Assembly: GCA_963804495.1 (NCBI GenBank)
Contig: CAWDQN010000012.1
Location: 248,001-312,000 of the forward strand
Direction: 5' to 3'
Origin: Rhodovastum sp963804495
GTDB lineage: Bacteria > Pseudomonadota > Alphaproteobacteria > Acetobacterales > Acetobacteraceae
DNA: 64,000 nt
Part shown: one piece after another, positions 8,732 to 17,813 of the stretch
How positions within the stretch are numbered: the first letter of the stretch is position 1
How the letters are laid out: each line of letters begins with the position of its first letter
Made by a program: the position numbers and the translations under genes
The notes under the pieces: model-generated
Told to the model about the DNA's origin: nothing
What the model saw: only the letters and a program-made list of their open reading frames with translations
The model's database searches: none

Positions 8732-10655
8732 ATGCCGCCCTTCGACCCGGAGGGCGGGCTTGCGCTCATCCTCCTGCGCGCCGCCGCGGTCGCATCGCTG
8801 CTGTCGGCGTTCGGCACGCTGGTGTTCGGCGTGGCGGTGGCTCCGCGCGCCTTCACCGGCGCGCCGGCCGAGGTCAGCCGGCCGGCCTGGCGTGCGCTGA
8901 CACGGCTCTGCCGCGTCAGCTTGCTCGCCGCGGTGCTCTTCGCCCTGGCATGGCTGGTGGCGGAATCCGGTCAGCTTGCGGGTGCATCGGGGCTGGCGGC
9001 CACCCTGAGCGCGGTACCGACGGTCCTGTCAGGCACGGTTTTCGGCCAGGCCCTGGCGCTACGGCTGATCGCGCTGGTTATCGTCATCGCGGTGCTGGGC
9101 CGGCAGCCATCCGTGCTGCGGTGGTGGGCGGCGACCGTCCTGTGCGGCGCGGCGCTGTGCCTGCATGCCGCTCACAGCCATGCCATGGCGATGGTCCATG
9201 GGCCGAGCGTTCTCCTGGTCGCGCAGGCGCTGCATCTGCTGGCGGCCGGCGGCTGGCTGGGCGGGTTGCTGCCGTTGCTGCTGGTGGTCCATCTCACCCC
9301 GCCCCGGACCGGCGCCGCAGCGTGCCGCTGGTTCTCCCCGCTCGGCAAATGTTGCATCGCCGGCATCGTGCTGTCGGCGGCATGGCAGTTTTGCGTCCTG
9401 ATCGGCGGGCCGGTGGGGATGATCGGCACGGCGCATGGCTGGACGGATGCCGCCAAGACGTTTCTGCTCATGGTCCTTCTGGGCTTTGCCGCCCTGAACC
9501 GCTATCGGCTGGCACCGGCGCTGCGCGGCGCCGACCCGCCGGTCGCCCGGCGCGTCCTGCTCCGCAGCCTCGCCCTGCAGACCACGGCCGGGCTGGTCAT
9601 CGTGGGCGTTGCCGCGCTGCTGGCCAGCCTGCCGCCGGCGATGCACACCCAGCCGCTCTGGCCGTTTGCCTGGCGGCCGAGCTTGGTCGCGCTGGAGGAT
9701 CCGGACCTGCGGCGTGAGATCGCGGTGGCCACGGTGGTGACGCTGGCGGGCATCGCGGTCGCCGCGGCCGGGCTGATCTTCCGGTTCTACCGGTGGCTGC
9801 TGATCGCCGCCGGGGTGGCCAGTGCCGTCCTGGCCGGACGCAGCTTCAACCTGCTGCTGGTCGAGGCCTATCCGACCAGCTTCTACCGCTCGCCGAGCGG
9901 CTTCTCCGCCCAATCCATCACGATCGGCGCCGGGCTTTACCCAACCCATTGCGCGTCGTGCCATGGGGCGCATGGCCAGGGCGACGGACGCGACGGCGTC
10001 GGGCTTGGCGTGCCGCCGGCCGACCTCACCGCCGCGCATCTTTGGGACCACAGCGACGGGGAGTTGTTCTGGTGGCTCTCGCACGGCATGGACAGCCCCG
10101 ACGGCGGGCAGGTGATGCCCGGTTTCGCCGACCGGCTGACCGAGGACGAACGCTGGGCGCTGATTGACGCCATCCGGGCCAACAATGCCGGCATGTCGCT
10201 CGGCGGCGGTCGTGCCTGGGCGCGGCCGACGCAAGCGCCCCGCTTCGAGGCGGCCTGCGGCGACGGAGAGACGTTTGATCTGGCGGACCCGAAAGGCCGG
10301 GTTGCGCGCATCGTCATCGCCGGCGGAGGCGAATCCTTGGCTTCGCAAACGGGTCCCGCCGGGCCGGACCCGCATGTGCTGACGATCATCATAGGCCCGA
10401 CCTCCGCGGCCACCGAAGCCGGTGTGTGCACGGCCGATGATCCGGCGGTTCTGGCGGCCTACGGGCTGGTGGCAGGGGTCCAGCCCGACGCCCTCGCCGG
10501 CACGCAGTTCCTTGTCGATCCACAGGGGTGGTTGCGCCGGCTCTGGCGCCCTGGCGATTCGCCGGGCTGGACCCGTCTTCCGGGTACTGGGTTCCGAGGC
10601 CGAGGCTATTTGCAGGGCTCCGCTGGAGGCGCCGGTGAGGGGTCACCATCATTGA
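8732..10655 (+). CDS. copD: CopD - cytochrome c - thioredoxin-like fusion, probable frameshift near the end
   Basis: Large fusion. Residues 1 to about 370: polytopic CopD copper-transport domain. About 390-495: cytochrome c with CASCH heme site (407-411) and a Met ligand in VMPGF. About 500-620: redoxin-like fold (TFDLADPKGRVARIVIAGG ... TQFLVDPQGWLRRLW). The frame as given runs to 10726 and its last residues are encoded by the repeat element. The next frame, entered by removing one G near 10580, reads LPVLGSEAEAICRAPLEAP... and ends with Gly-His-His-His at 10655, exactly one base before the repeat. That is the more likely native end (640 residues). It lies directly downstream of copC. Confidence 0.82.
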
Positions 10656-10858
10656 GAAGGAAGGCCAGGGCTCTGCCCTGGACCCGCCAGGGGGCGGTGG
10701 CCCCCTGGACCCCGCTCCTTAAATAGTTGTTTTGAGAGGCGGGTGAGGAGATGTTTGTCACATCTCCTCACCCGCCTCTCAAAACAACTGTCTAAAAGTA
10801 ATGGGTTCCAAGGGGCCACTGCCCCTTGGCGGGGTCCAGGGGCAGAGCCCCTGGCCTT
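10656..10858. repeat. Composite palindromic element, full copy 2
   Basis: About 203 bp between the convergent genes copD and arfB. Same order as copy 1: GGAAGGCC terminus, CCAGGGCTCTGCCCTGG hairpin, AGGGGGC...GCCCCCT-type hairpin, central palindrome 10725-10789, TAATGGGTTCC junction, CCAAGGGGC...GCCCCTTGG hairpin, CCAGGGGC-AGA-GCCCCTGG hairpin, GGCCTTA end. It overlaps the arfB stop by a few bases. Confidence 0.85.
10725..10789. repeat. Central 30-bp-arm palindrome of element 2
   Basis: Perfect 30-nt arms (10725-10754 and 10760-10789) around a 5-nt loop TTGTC. The outer ends AGTTGTT/AACAACT are shared with element 1, while the inner sequence is different (GGTGAGGAGATGT / ACATCTCCTCACC). Divergent sequence with intact complementarity indicates selection on, or a copying mechanism that preserves, the fold. 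Confidence 0.9.
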
Positions 10859-11279
10859 ACTCTTCTCCCGGCCGCCCGCGCAGCCGTTTCACCCCCGCCC
10901 GCTGCGCCTTGCCCTCCAGCCGCCGCTTTTGCGACCCGAATGTCGGCTTGGTCGGCCGCCGCTTCGGTGGTGGCGGCTCGGCCGCCGCGCAAATCAGCTC
11001 CAGCAGCCGCTCCAGCGCGTCCTCCCGGTTGCGCTCGCGCATCCGGTGGCGTTGCGCGGTGATCACCAGCACTCCGTCTTGCGTCAGCCGCCGCCCGGCC
11101 AGCCGCTCCAGCCGCGCGCGCACCAAATCGGGCAGCGAGGGCGAGTGGCGCACATCGAAGCGCAGCTGCACCGCCAACTCCACCTTGTTGACGTTCTGCC
11201 CACCGGGGCCGGAGGCGCGCAGGAACGTCTCGGTCAGTTCGTCCTCGTCCAGCACGATGCCGAAGCCGACCGCGATCAT
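10857..11279 (-). CDS. arfB: Alternative ribosome-rescue factor ArfB
   Basis: Peptidyl-tRNA hydrolase that frees ribosomes stalled at mRNA ends. 140 residues: N-terminal catalytic domain with the GGQ motif (26-28, in ASGPGGQNVNKVELAV) and a basic C-terminal tail (KRRPTKPTFGSQKRRLEGKA) that enters the empty mRNA channel. The start at 11279 gives MIAVGFGIVLDEDEL, matching the family N-terminus; a start at 11297 would add six residues. It stands alone on the minus strand, divergent from the MFS gene, and converges on copD across a full composite repeat. Confidence 0.95.
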   Translation of the reverse strand: MIAVGFGIVLDEDELTETFLRASGPGGQNVNKVELAVQLRFDVRHSPSLPDLVRARLERLAGRRLTQDGVLVITAQRHRMRERNREDALERLLELICAAAEPPPPKRRPTKPTFGSQKRRLEGKAQRAGVKRLRGRPGEE

Positions 11280-11499
11280 ACCCAAGCCTTGTCTCACATC
11301 CGGCGCTCGACATCCCGCCCCGGCCGGCTGGCCGCATCATGCGTCGAACCCGGCCGGTTTGCACGGGGCCTGCGGGTGCGGTACCGGTCCATGCCCGATG
11401 CGGCAAGCCTCGCCTGGTTCTGAACCGGCTGGTTGCCGGAGCGCACCATATCCGACTGCACTGCCGGGCATGCCGCCGGCGCCGCGGGAGAACCCTATC

Positions 11500-12861
11500 G
11501 TGCCGGTCAGCCACCGCTCCGCCCCCGAGGTTCGCGACGGAGTCCCTGGCGTCCAGGCCAGCCGGGCCAGCCTGAGCGGGCTGAGCTGGCTGAACTTCCT
11601 CTCGGCCCTGATGCAAACCGGCTTCGGCGCCTTTCTCGCCGTCTACCTCACCAACCAGCAATGGAGCCGCACCGAGATCGGTTTCGCGCTCAGTGCCGGC
11701 ACGGCAGCGCTGATGATAAGCCAGGTGCCCGGCGGCATGCTGGTGGACTGGGCCCCCATCAAGCGCCTGGCCGCGGCCGGTGCGGTGCTTGGCATCATGG
11801 CCGCCGCGGCGTTGATCGCGTCGCTGCCGCGGCACTGGCCGGTCTACGCCGCGCAGGTGTTGCAGGGGATGGCCGCTTCGGTGCTGACGCCCGCCATCGC
11901 GGCTATCACGCTGGCGCTGTCGCGGCAGGAGAAACTGGGCGAGCGGCTTGGCCGCAATGTCCGTTTCGCCGCCATCGGCTCCGCCCTGGCCGCCGCCATC
12001 ATGGGGCTGGTCGGTGCGTGGGAGTCGTTGCGCGCGGTCTTCTGGCTGGCCGCGCTCTGCGGCGTGCCCTGCCTGCTGGCCATCGCCCGCATCCGCACCG
12101 CCGACATGGAGACGGTGGAACTGCGCACGTCGCATGTGGCGGCCATTCCAGCCCACCATCGCACCACCCCGCCGAAGCGCGTGCTCCAGGTCTGCCGCGA
12201 CCCGGCCCTGCTGATCTTCGCCGCCTGCGTGCTGCTGTTCCAGCTCGGCAGCGCGGCCCTGCTGCCCACCGCCGCTGCCGCGCTCGCCCGCACCTTCGGA
12301 CCGTTGCCCGACCTGACGCTGCCGGCGATTCTGCCGGTGCTGGCGCCACTGCTAGGGAATGTGCGCGTGCATAGCGACGATTTGCTGGTGGGTGCCTGGA
12401 TCGTGGTGCCGCAGTTGCTCGCGGCTCTGCTCTCCCCTTGGTTAGGGCGGTTTGTTCAGCTGCGCGGCCGGCGGCTCATGCTGCTGGCCGGTTTCGCCGT
12501 GCTGCCGGTGCGTGCCTTGCTCTTCGCTTCCGACGGCAGCCCGGAGCTGATGGTGGCCTACCAGGCGTTGGACGGTATCAGCGCCGCGGTGCTGGGGGTC
12601 ATGGTGCCGCTGGTGGTGGCCGACATTACGCGTGGCGGCGGGCGGTTCAATCTGGCGATCGGCATTGTCGGCCTGGCCAGCGGCGCCGGCGCCGCCCTCA
12701 GCACCGGCTTCGCGGGTGTGCTGTCCGACCGGATCGGCGACATCGGCACCTTTGTGACGTTGGGTGCCGCCGGCCTGTGTGCCTGCGTTTTACTCGTGGC
12801 TGTTATGCCTGAAACGCATGTTGCCTCCCACACGCGCGACGCGCGGCCGCGCCCGGCCTGA
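11500..12861 (+). CDS. MFS transporter
   Basis: Major facilitator superfamily permease, 453 residues with about 12 membrane helices and the MFS loop signature in weakened form after helix 2 (GGMLVDWAPIKRLAAAG). The C-half has GRFVQLRGRRLMLLAGF in the equivalent loop. The substrate cannot be predicted; the family comprises drug or metabolite exporters. GTG at 11500 is chosen because GGGAG at 11486-11490 sits 9 nt upstream; an ATG at 11470 has no Shine-Dalgarno sequence. The long frame upstream of it is antisense to arfB and runs through the repeat. No obvious partner gene. Confidence 0.82.
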   Translation: MPVSHRSAPEVRDGVPGVQASRASLSGLSWLNFLSALMQTGFGAFLAVYLTNQQWSRTEIGFALSAGTAALMISQVPGGMLVDWAPIKRLAAAGAVLGIMAAAALIASLPRHWPVYAAQVLQGMAASVLTPAIAAITLALSRQEKLGERLGRNVRFAAIGSALAAAIMGLVGAWESLRAVFWLAALCGVPCLLAIARIRTADMETVELRTSHVAAIPAHHRTTPPKRVLQVCRDPALLIFAACVLLFQLGSAALLPTAAAALARTFGPLPDLTLPAILPVLAPLLGNVRVHSDDLLVGAWIVVPQLLAALLSPWLGRFVQLRGRRLMLLAGFAVLPVRALLFASDGSPELMVAYQALDGISAAVLGVMVPLVVADITRGGGRFNLAIGIVGLASGAGAALSTGFAGVLSDRIGDIGTFVTLGAAGLCACVLLVAVMPETHVASHTRDARPRPA

Positions 12862-13034
12862 GCGCGGCGCGCCAGCCGCGCGGCCGCCGGAGTCCACCCA
12901 ACAGCAATGCGATTTTGCATGCCAGGAAGGTCACGCCGGCATGGCGTGGCGTGTGCCTGCGTCACTGCCGATCGCGCATGTCAATCGCGCCTGACGACCG
13001 GGCTTTGCAACACGCCAATGCGAATCGGCAACTT

Positions 13035-13052
13035 TGTCGAGAAGCCCATACA
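13035..13052. promoter_or_regulatory. Candidate PpsR/CrtJ binding site
   Basis: TGT-N12-ACA, the consensus recognised by PpsR/CrtJ, occurs once here about 385 nt upstream of ppsR, with a near-match (TGT-N12-ACG) 56 bp before it. PpsR proteins often bind two such palindromes. One exact match in this length is possible by chance, so autoregulation is only a suggestion. Confidence 0.3.
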
Positions 13053-13271
13053 CCGATAAGCGCAGGACGCGGACGCCCGCCGCGCAGGAGAGCGCCAGCG
13101 CGCGCCATGTCCTTCCTGGTCCGCACCAGGTTGTGAACACAATATTCATTGGTCAGCGCGCAAGATCGTAAACAGATCGAACGCATGAAATAAGCGGCGG
13201 CCTTGGGGTCATACCGGGACCGACAACCCACCATTAACCCACCATTGGGTATCAGCAAGCGTCACCCGCGA

Positions 13272-13300
13272 TTGACGATTTTTTACAAACCGGACCCTAT
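13272..13300 (+). promoter_or_regulatory. Candidate promoter of the ppsR operon
   Basis: TTGACG at 13272-13277 is followed after about 17-18 nt by CCCTAT/CCTATT, a weak -10, within the AT-richest part of the gap. Transcription would begin near 13307, leaving a leader of about 130 nt. Low-information match. Confidence 0.3.
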
Positions 13301-13435
13301 TCGTCAGCCCGCCTTGCGTTCATTGACCGAGCGCCAACCCGAATAACGTAGGCTGCCTTTTTGGGCGATGACGAGTTGTACGGCCCGAACCCCCCGGGCC
13401 TCACGGGTTCGACACGCGGGGACAGGTTTCACTCC

Positions 13436-14872
13436 ATGCCGGAAGATGCACGTCCGATCGGCCGATCGCATCGGGACGCCAGGAAGCCCGCCGACGACAC
13501 CACGGTGATGTCCCGCCTGAATGCGGGCGAACCCGACGTGACGCTGATTCTCGACCTCGACGGGGTGATCCGCGACGCCTCGCTGTCCAGCGCCATCGCG
13601 GGCGTCCTTTCGGGCGAGGGAACCCGCGCCTGGGTCGGCCGGCCCTGGGCCGACACGGTCGGCGAGGTCGGCGGCGACGCGGTGCGCCGAATGGTCGAGG
13701 ATGCCCGCGCCATCGGCGTGTCGGCCTTCCGCCAGGTCACCCAGCGGTTCCCCAGCGGGCTCGAACTGCCGATCGAATACACCACCGTCCGTCTCGGCGG
13801 CCGCGCCGGGCTGATCGCCATCGGCAAGAATTTGCAAGCGATCGCCGAGCTGCAGACCCGCCTGATCGCCGCCCAGCATGCCCGCGAACAGGATTACTGG
13901 AAACTGCGGGAAATCGAGACCCGCTCGCGCCTTCTGTTCGACGCGTCCAACGAAGCGGTGCTGCTGGTCAAGGCCGAGAATCTGCGCATCGTCGAGGCCA
14001 ACCCCGCCGCCATCCGCGCCCTCGGCCTCGCCCCCGGCTGGGAGTTCCTGCGTGAAATTGCGCCGAAGGAGCAGGAGCCCTTCCAGGCCATGCTGTTCCG
14101 CGTGCGCCAGCAGGGCCGCGCGCCGGGCATGATGGTGCATATCGGCCCCGACCGGGACCCCTGGCTGGTGCGCGCCTCGCTGATGGCCGCCGGACCGGGT
14201 CCCGTCTTCCTGCTCCAGCTCGGGCCCGCCGGCAGCCCCCAATCCGGTGAGGCGCGTCCGGCGGCGCTGCCGGTCGAGGATATCATCGACCGTCTGCCGG
14301 ACGGCTTCGTGATGGTCGATCACCAGGGGGTCATTCGCCGCGCCAATCGCAGCTTTCTCGATCTGGTGCAGTTCGGCTCCGGGGGATCGGTGGTCGGCGA
14401 GCGCCTCGGCCGCTGGCTGTCGCAACCGGGCGCCAACCTGACCGTGCTGCTCGCCAACGTGCACCGGTACGGTGCGGCGCGGATGTTCTCCACCACCCTG
14501 CATGGCGACCTCGGCATCGACACCGAGGTCGAGATCTCGGCGGTCGGCAATACCGAAAGCAAGCCGCAGTATTTCGGCGTGCTGATCCGCGATGCCAGCC
14601 GCAGCGCCTCCGCCCTTGACAACGAACCCTATCTGCACTCGGCGTTGCATGCCATGACCGAGCAGATCGGCAAGTCGCCGTTGCTCGAGCTGGTCCGCAA
14701 GATCTCCGCGGCGGTCGAACGCCATTGCATCGAGGAAGCCTTGCGGCGGTCCGAGGGCAACCGCACCGCCGCCGCCGAACTTCTGGGCCTGAGCCGTCAA
14801 AGCCTCTATGCAAAGCTGAGCCGCTACGGCTTCGAGTCCGCGTCGACTCCGCTTCCCGACGACAGCGAGTGA
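13436..14872 (+). CDS. ppsR: Photosynthesis-gene regulator PpsR/CrtJ
   Basis: Transcription factor of 478 residues that in purple bacteria represses (some paralogues activate) bacteriochlorophyll, carotenoid and antenna genes. Order: N-terminal PAS-like domain (about 35-140), Q-linker helix, PAS1 (about 160-270), PAS2 (about 280-400), Fis-type helix-turn-helix at the end (EGNRTAAAELLGLSRQSLYAKLSRYGF). One Cys lies at the start of the HTH (ERHCIEEALRR), equivalent to the redox-sensing Cys of CrtJ. No other Cys is present, so the intramolecular disulfide described in some CrtJ/PpsR proteins cannot form. Start ATG 13436; the longer frame upstream is unsupported. It is followed after 18 bp by the phytochrome. 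Confidence 0.93.
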   Translation: MPEDARPIGRSHRDARKPADDTTVMSRLNAGEPDVTLILDLDGVIRDASLSSAIAGVLSGEGTRAWVGRPWADTVGEVGGDAVRRMVEDARAIGVSAFRQVTQRFPSGLELPIEYTTVRLGGRAGLIAIGKNLQAIAELQTRLIAAQHAREQDYWKLREIETRSRLLFDASNEAVLLVKAENLRIVEANPAAIRALGLAPGWEFLREIAPKEQEPFQAMLFRVRQQGRAPGMMVHIGPDRDPWLVRASLMAAGPGPVFLLQLGPAGSPQSGEARPAALPVEDIIDRLPDGFVMVDHQGVIRRANRSFLDLVQFGSGGSVVGERLGRWLSQPGANLTVLLANVHRYGAARMFSTTLHGDLGIDTEVEISAVGNTESKPQYFGVLIRDASRSASALDNEPYLHSALHAMTEQIGKSPLLELVRKISAAVERHCIEEALRRSEGNRTAAAELLGLSRQSLYAKLSRYGFESASTPLPDDSE

Positions 14873-14890
14873 CCCAGCGAGACTGCTGAC

Positions 14891-17107
14891 GTGCCGCCAC
14901 GAGAAACCGCCGCGCCGGCCTTCGGGCAGGCAGATCTGTCGAACTGCGAACGTGAACAGATCCACCTTGCCGGCTCGATTCAGCCGCATGGGGCACTGTT
15001 GCTGCTGCGCGAACCCGATCTGACAGTGGTCCAGGAAAGCGCCAATGCCTCCGCCTTCCTGAATATCCCGGGCACGCTCGCCGGCCGGCGCCTCGACGAA
15101 CTGGGAACCGACCTCGCCCGCTCCGTCCTGCCTTGCCTGGACGATCCGCTGCATCTGGGCCATGCCACCGTGCGCTGCCGCCTGGGGGACCCGGCGGTCG
15201 AGTTCGATGCAATGGTGCACCGCCCAACAGGCGGCGGACTGGTGATCGAACTGGAGCGCGCCGGTCCGCCGCTCGACCTGTCCGCCCCGATCGAGGCGGC
15301 GCTGCACGCCATCCTCGGTGCCCATTCGCTCCGCACGCTCGGCGACGAGACCGCCCGGATTTTCCGCGACATCTCCGGCTACGACCGGGTGATGGTTTAC
15401 CGCTTCGACGACGCCGGCCATGGCGAGGTGTTTTCCGAGCGGCGGCGCCCGGATCTGGAGGCCTTTCTCGGCAACCGCTATCCCGCTTCCGACATCCCGC
15501 TGATGGCCCGCCGCCTGTATGAGCGCAGCCGGGTGCGGGTGCTGGTGGATGTGGGCTACACGCCGGTGCCGCTTTCCCCCGTCCTGTCGCCGGTCACCGG
15601 GGCCGAGCTGGACATGTCGCTGTGCTTTCTGCGCAGCATGTCGCCGATCCATGTCCAGTACATGCAGAACATGGGCGTGTCCGCCACCCTGGTCGCCTCG
15701 CTGGTGGTCGGCGGGCGCCTGTGGGGGCTGGTGGCCTGCCATCACTATGAATTGCGGCTGCCGCATATCGAAGTGCGCACCGCCTGCGAGTTGCTGGTCG
15801 AGGCCGTCGCCACCCGCATCGCCGCGCTGGAGAGCTTCACCCAGGCGCAGGCCGAATTGTCGGTGCGCCGGCTGGAGCAGCGCCTCATCGAAGCGATCTC
15901 GCGTGAGGGCGAGTGGCGCAACGCGCTGTTCGACAGCCCGCAGACGCTGCTGCAACCGGTCGGTGCGGCCGGCGCGGCGCTGTTGTTCGAGGGCCAGGTG
16001 ATGACCGCGGGCGAGGTGCCGGGCACCCAGCAATTGCGTGCGCTCGGCGCCTGGCTGGACGCGCGCGCGCGCGTGCCGGTGTTTGCCACCGCCTCGCTCG
16101 GCCTTGACGCGCCGGATTTCGGTCCGCTGGCGGCCACCGCCAGCGGCCTGCTCGTCACCGGCGTGTCCAGCGCGCCGGGCGAATATCTGATGTGGTTCCG
16201 CCCCGAGCAGGTGCGCACCGTCACCTGGGGCGGCAACCCGTTCAAGCCGGCGCTGCCCGGCGACGACGGGGAAACGCTGTCGCCGCGGCGGTCGTTCGCG
16301 CAGTGGCACCAGCTGGTTGAGGGGACCAGCGAACCCTGGACGCAGGCCGACCTGGCCGCGGCCAGGCTGATCGGCGACACCGTGGCCGATGTGGTGCTGC
16401 AATTCCGCGCCGTGCGCATGCTGATTGCGCAAAGCCAGCTTGACGACGTGCGCCGCCAGGTTCGCCACGCCGAGCAGCCGGTGGTCATCGCCGATGCCGA
16501 GGGGAAAATTCTGCTGGGCAATGACGCCTTCCACCGCATGCTGCCGAGCGCCGGCGATGCGCTGCGCAGTCTCGACGACCTGCCGGTCTGCTTCGCGGAG
16601 CCGGCCGAGATCGAGCGCCGGCTGCAGGACGTGATCGCCCACCGCCACACCTGGCGCGGTGAGGTGCGGCTGGAAAGCGGCGCCGAGCCACGCTCGCTGC
16701 TGGTGCGCGCCGATCCGGTGTTCTCCGCCCCCGGCCGGGTGCTCGGCTTCGTGTTTCTGTTCACCGACCTCAGCGAGCGTAAGGCCGCCGAAGCGGCGCG
16801 GCGGCGCTTCCAGGAAAGTGTCCTCGAGCGCAACCGCGGCCATATGCGTCACGAGGACCCGGACGTGGTGATGCTTTACCGGCAGATGATGTCCTCGGTG
16901 ATCGAGAACGCCCAGCTCGCCGCCCTGGAGATCACCGACGGGCTCGACATGGTGCGGATGGCAGAACTGCTCGAAAGCGTGCGCGGGTCAGTCACGCGCG
17001 CGGCGGAGGTGCTCGAGCACTTGATCCATCAGGGCCGGCGTGTCACTGGGCAAGCCACGATCGAGCGCCGCCCTGGCGGGCGGATCGACGGCGAGGACCA
17101 GCGATGA
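14891..17107 (+). CDS. bphP: Bacteriophytochrome (PAS-GAF-PHY-PAS), non-kinase
   Basis: Red/far-red photoreceptor of 738 residues. The chromophore-binding Cys19 lies in SNCEREQIHLAGSIQPHG before the PAS domain. The GAF domain carries the PASDIP motif near residue 200 and MSPIHVQYMQNMGV. The PHY domain (about 325-505) has the tongue motif PRRSFAQWHQ. A further PAS domain (about 525-640) and a helical C-terminus follow. There is no HATPase domain, so output must be through protein contact. This matches phytochromes of Rhodopseudomonas and Bradyrhizobium that sequester a neighbouring PpsR. GTG start at 14891. The stop overlaps the heme oxygenase start, which supplies biliverdin. Confidence 0.94.
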   Translation: MPPRETAAPAFGQADLSNCEREQIHLAGSIQPHGALLLLREPDLTVVQESANASAFLNIPGTLAGRRLDELGTDLARSVLPCLDDPLHLGHATVRCRLGDPAVEFDAMVHRPTGGGLVIELERAGPPLDLSAPIEAALHAILGAHSLRTLGDETARIFRDISGYDRVMVYRFDDAGHGEVFSERRRPDLEAFLGNRYPASDIPLMARRLYERSRVRVLVDVGYTPVPLSPVLSPVTGAELDMSLCFLRSMSPIHVQYMQNMGVSATLVASLVVGGRLWGLVACHHYELRLPHIEVRTACELLVEAVATRIAALESFTQAQAELSVRRLEQRLIEAISREGEWRNALFDSPQTLLQPVGAAGAALLFEGQVMTAGEVPGTQQLRALGAWLDARARVPVFATASLGLDAPDFGPLAATASGLLVTGVSSAPGEYLMWFRPEQVRTVTWGGNPFKPALPGDDGETLSPRRSFAQWHQLVEGTSEPWTQADLAAARLIGDTVADVVLQFRAVRMLIAQSQLDDVRRQVRHAEQPVVIADAEGKILLGNDAFHRMLPSAGDALRSLDDLPVCFAEPAEIERRLQDVIAHRHTWRGEVRLESGAEPRSLLVRADPVFSAPGRVLGFVFLFTDLSERKAAEAARRRFQESVLERNRGHMRHEDPDVVMLYRQMMSSVIENAQLAALEITDGLDMVRMAELLESVRGSVTRAAEVLEHLIHQGRRVTGQATIERRPGGRIDGEDQR

Positions 17108-17790
17108 CCACCAGTCTGGATGCCGGCGACTTGGATGCCCGGGACTTGGATGCCCGGGACTTGGATTCCGGCAACTTGGATGTCAGCGCCCGTATGGCCC
17201 TTCGCCAAGCCACGGCGGCCGCGCATGAGCGGCTGCACCACCTCCCCGCCTTCGCCACCCTGCAGGCCGGAACCATCGTGCGGGACGATTACATCTGCCT
17301 GCTGCGGCGGCTGTTCGTCTTCCACCGCGCGGTCGAAACCCGGCTGCAGGAAGCCCCACCGCTGGACCCGTTCGGGATTGATCTCGCCGCCCGCCGGCGG
17401 GCGGGACTGCTGCTCGATGATCTCGCCTTTTTTGGCGCTCCCGCCGAGCCGCTGCCGGCGGCTCCCGTGCTGCCGGCGCCGCGCAGCGCGGCGCAGGCCC
17501 TGGGCTGTCTGTATGTCACCGAGGGCTCGACCCTCGGCGGGCGCGAGCTGGCGCGCCGGCTGGACCACCTGCTGCCGCAAGGCGGCGATGCCGGCCGGCG
17601 GTTCCTGCTCGGGCACGGGACGCGGCACGGCGCGATGTGGCGGGAATTCTGCGCCGCCCTGGAACAATGCGGCGATACGGCGGAACGCCGCGCGGAGATG
17701 ACCGGCGCGGCGCTCGCCGCCTTCGCGGTCTTTGGTGAGTGGTTCGGGGACGACTCGTTTCATTCGGACCGTGCCGAAGCGGCCGCCTGA
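17104..17790 (+). CDS. Biliverdin-producing heme oxygenase
   Basis: A 228-residue heme oxygenase-like protein that opens heme to biliverdin IX-alpha, the chromophore of the phytochrome encoded just before it (ATGA overlap). The proximal-His region is ATAAAHERLHHLPAF; the distal helix motif is CLYVTEGSTLGGRELAR. The N-terminus has five [SDN]LDxx pentapeptides (residues about 5-28) encoded by 15-bp tandem repeats, an extension not needed for catalysis. Family members usually begin around SARMALRQAT, so a later start is possible, but no better Shine-Dalgarno sequence was seen there. Confidence 0.92.
   Translation: MTTSLDAGDLDARDLDARDLDSGNLDVSARMALRQATAAAHERLHHLPAFATLQAGTIVRDDYICLLRRLFVFHRAVETRLQEAPPLDPFGIDLAARRRAGLLLDDLAFFGAPAEPLPAAPVLPAPRSAAQALGCLYVTEGSTLGGRELARRLDHLLPQGGDAGRRFLLGHGTRHGAMWREFCAALEQCGDTAERRAEMTGAALAAFAVFGEWFGDDSFHSDRAEAAA
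17113..17187 (+). repeat. 15-bp tandem repeat inside the heme oxygenase gene
   Basis: Five consecutive 15-bp units; the second and third (17128-17142 and 17143-17157) are identical (GACTTGGATGCCCGG) and the rest differ at a few bases. They encode SLDAG-DLDAR-DLDAR-DLDSG-NLDVS. The period is a multiple of three, so copy number can change without a frameshift. Confidence 0.9.
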
Positions 17791-17813
17791 GCGCAGCCAG
17801 GCCGGAGTAAGCC

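Larger units (their letters stand above)
12862..13435. other. 574-bp intergenic region upstream of ppsR
   Basis: No convincing ORF on either strand. It is less GC-rich than its surroundings, especially 13135-13300. Contents seen: a 6-bp stem (CACGCC-GGCAT-GGCGTG, 12932-12948), one TGT-N12-ACA site at 13035-13052, a near-match (TGT-N12-ACG) at 12979-12996, TTGTG-AA-CACAA at 13131-13142, and a TTGACG at 13272. It probably holds the promoter and operators of the ppsR-phytochrome-heme oxygenase operon. Confidence 0.5.

Noticed and set aside
13395..13420. tRNA T-arm-like GGTTCGA
   Set aside because: No acceptor or anticodon arm at the right distances.
13304..16852. 1182-residue open frame on the minus strand
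   Set aside because: Antisense shadow of ppsR and the phytochrome; Arg/Gly/His-rich composition and no family motifs.
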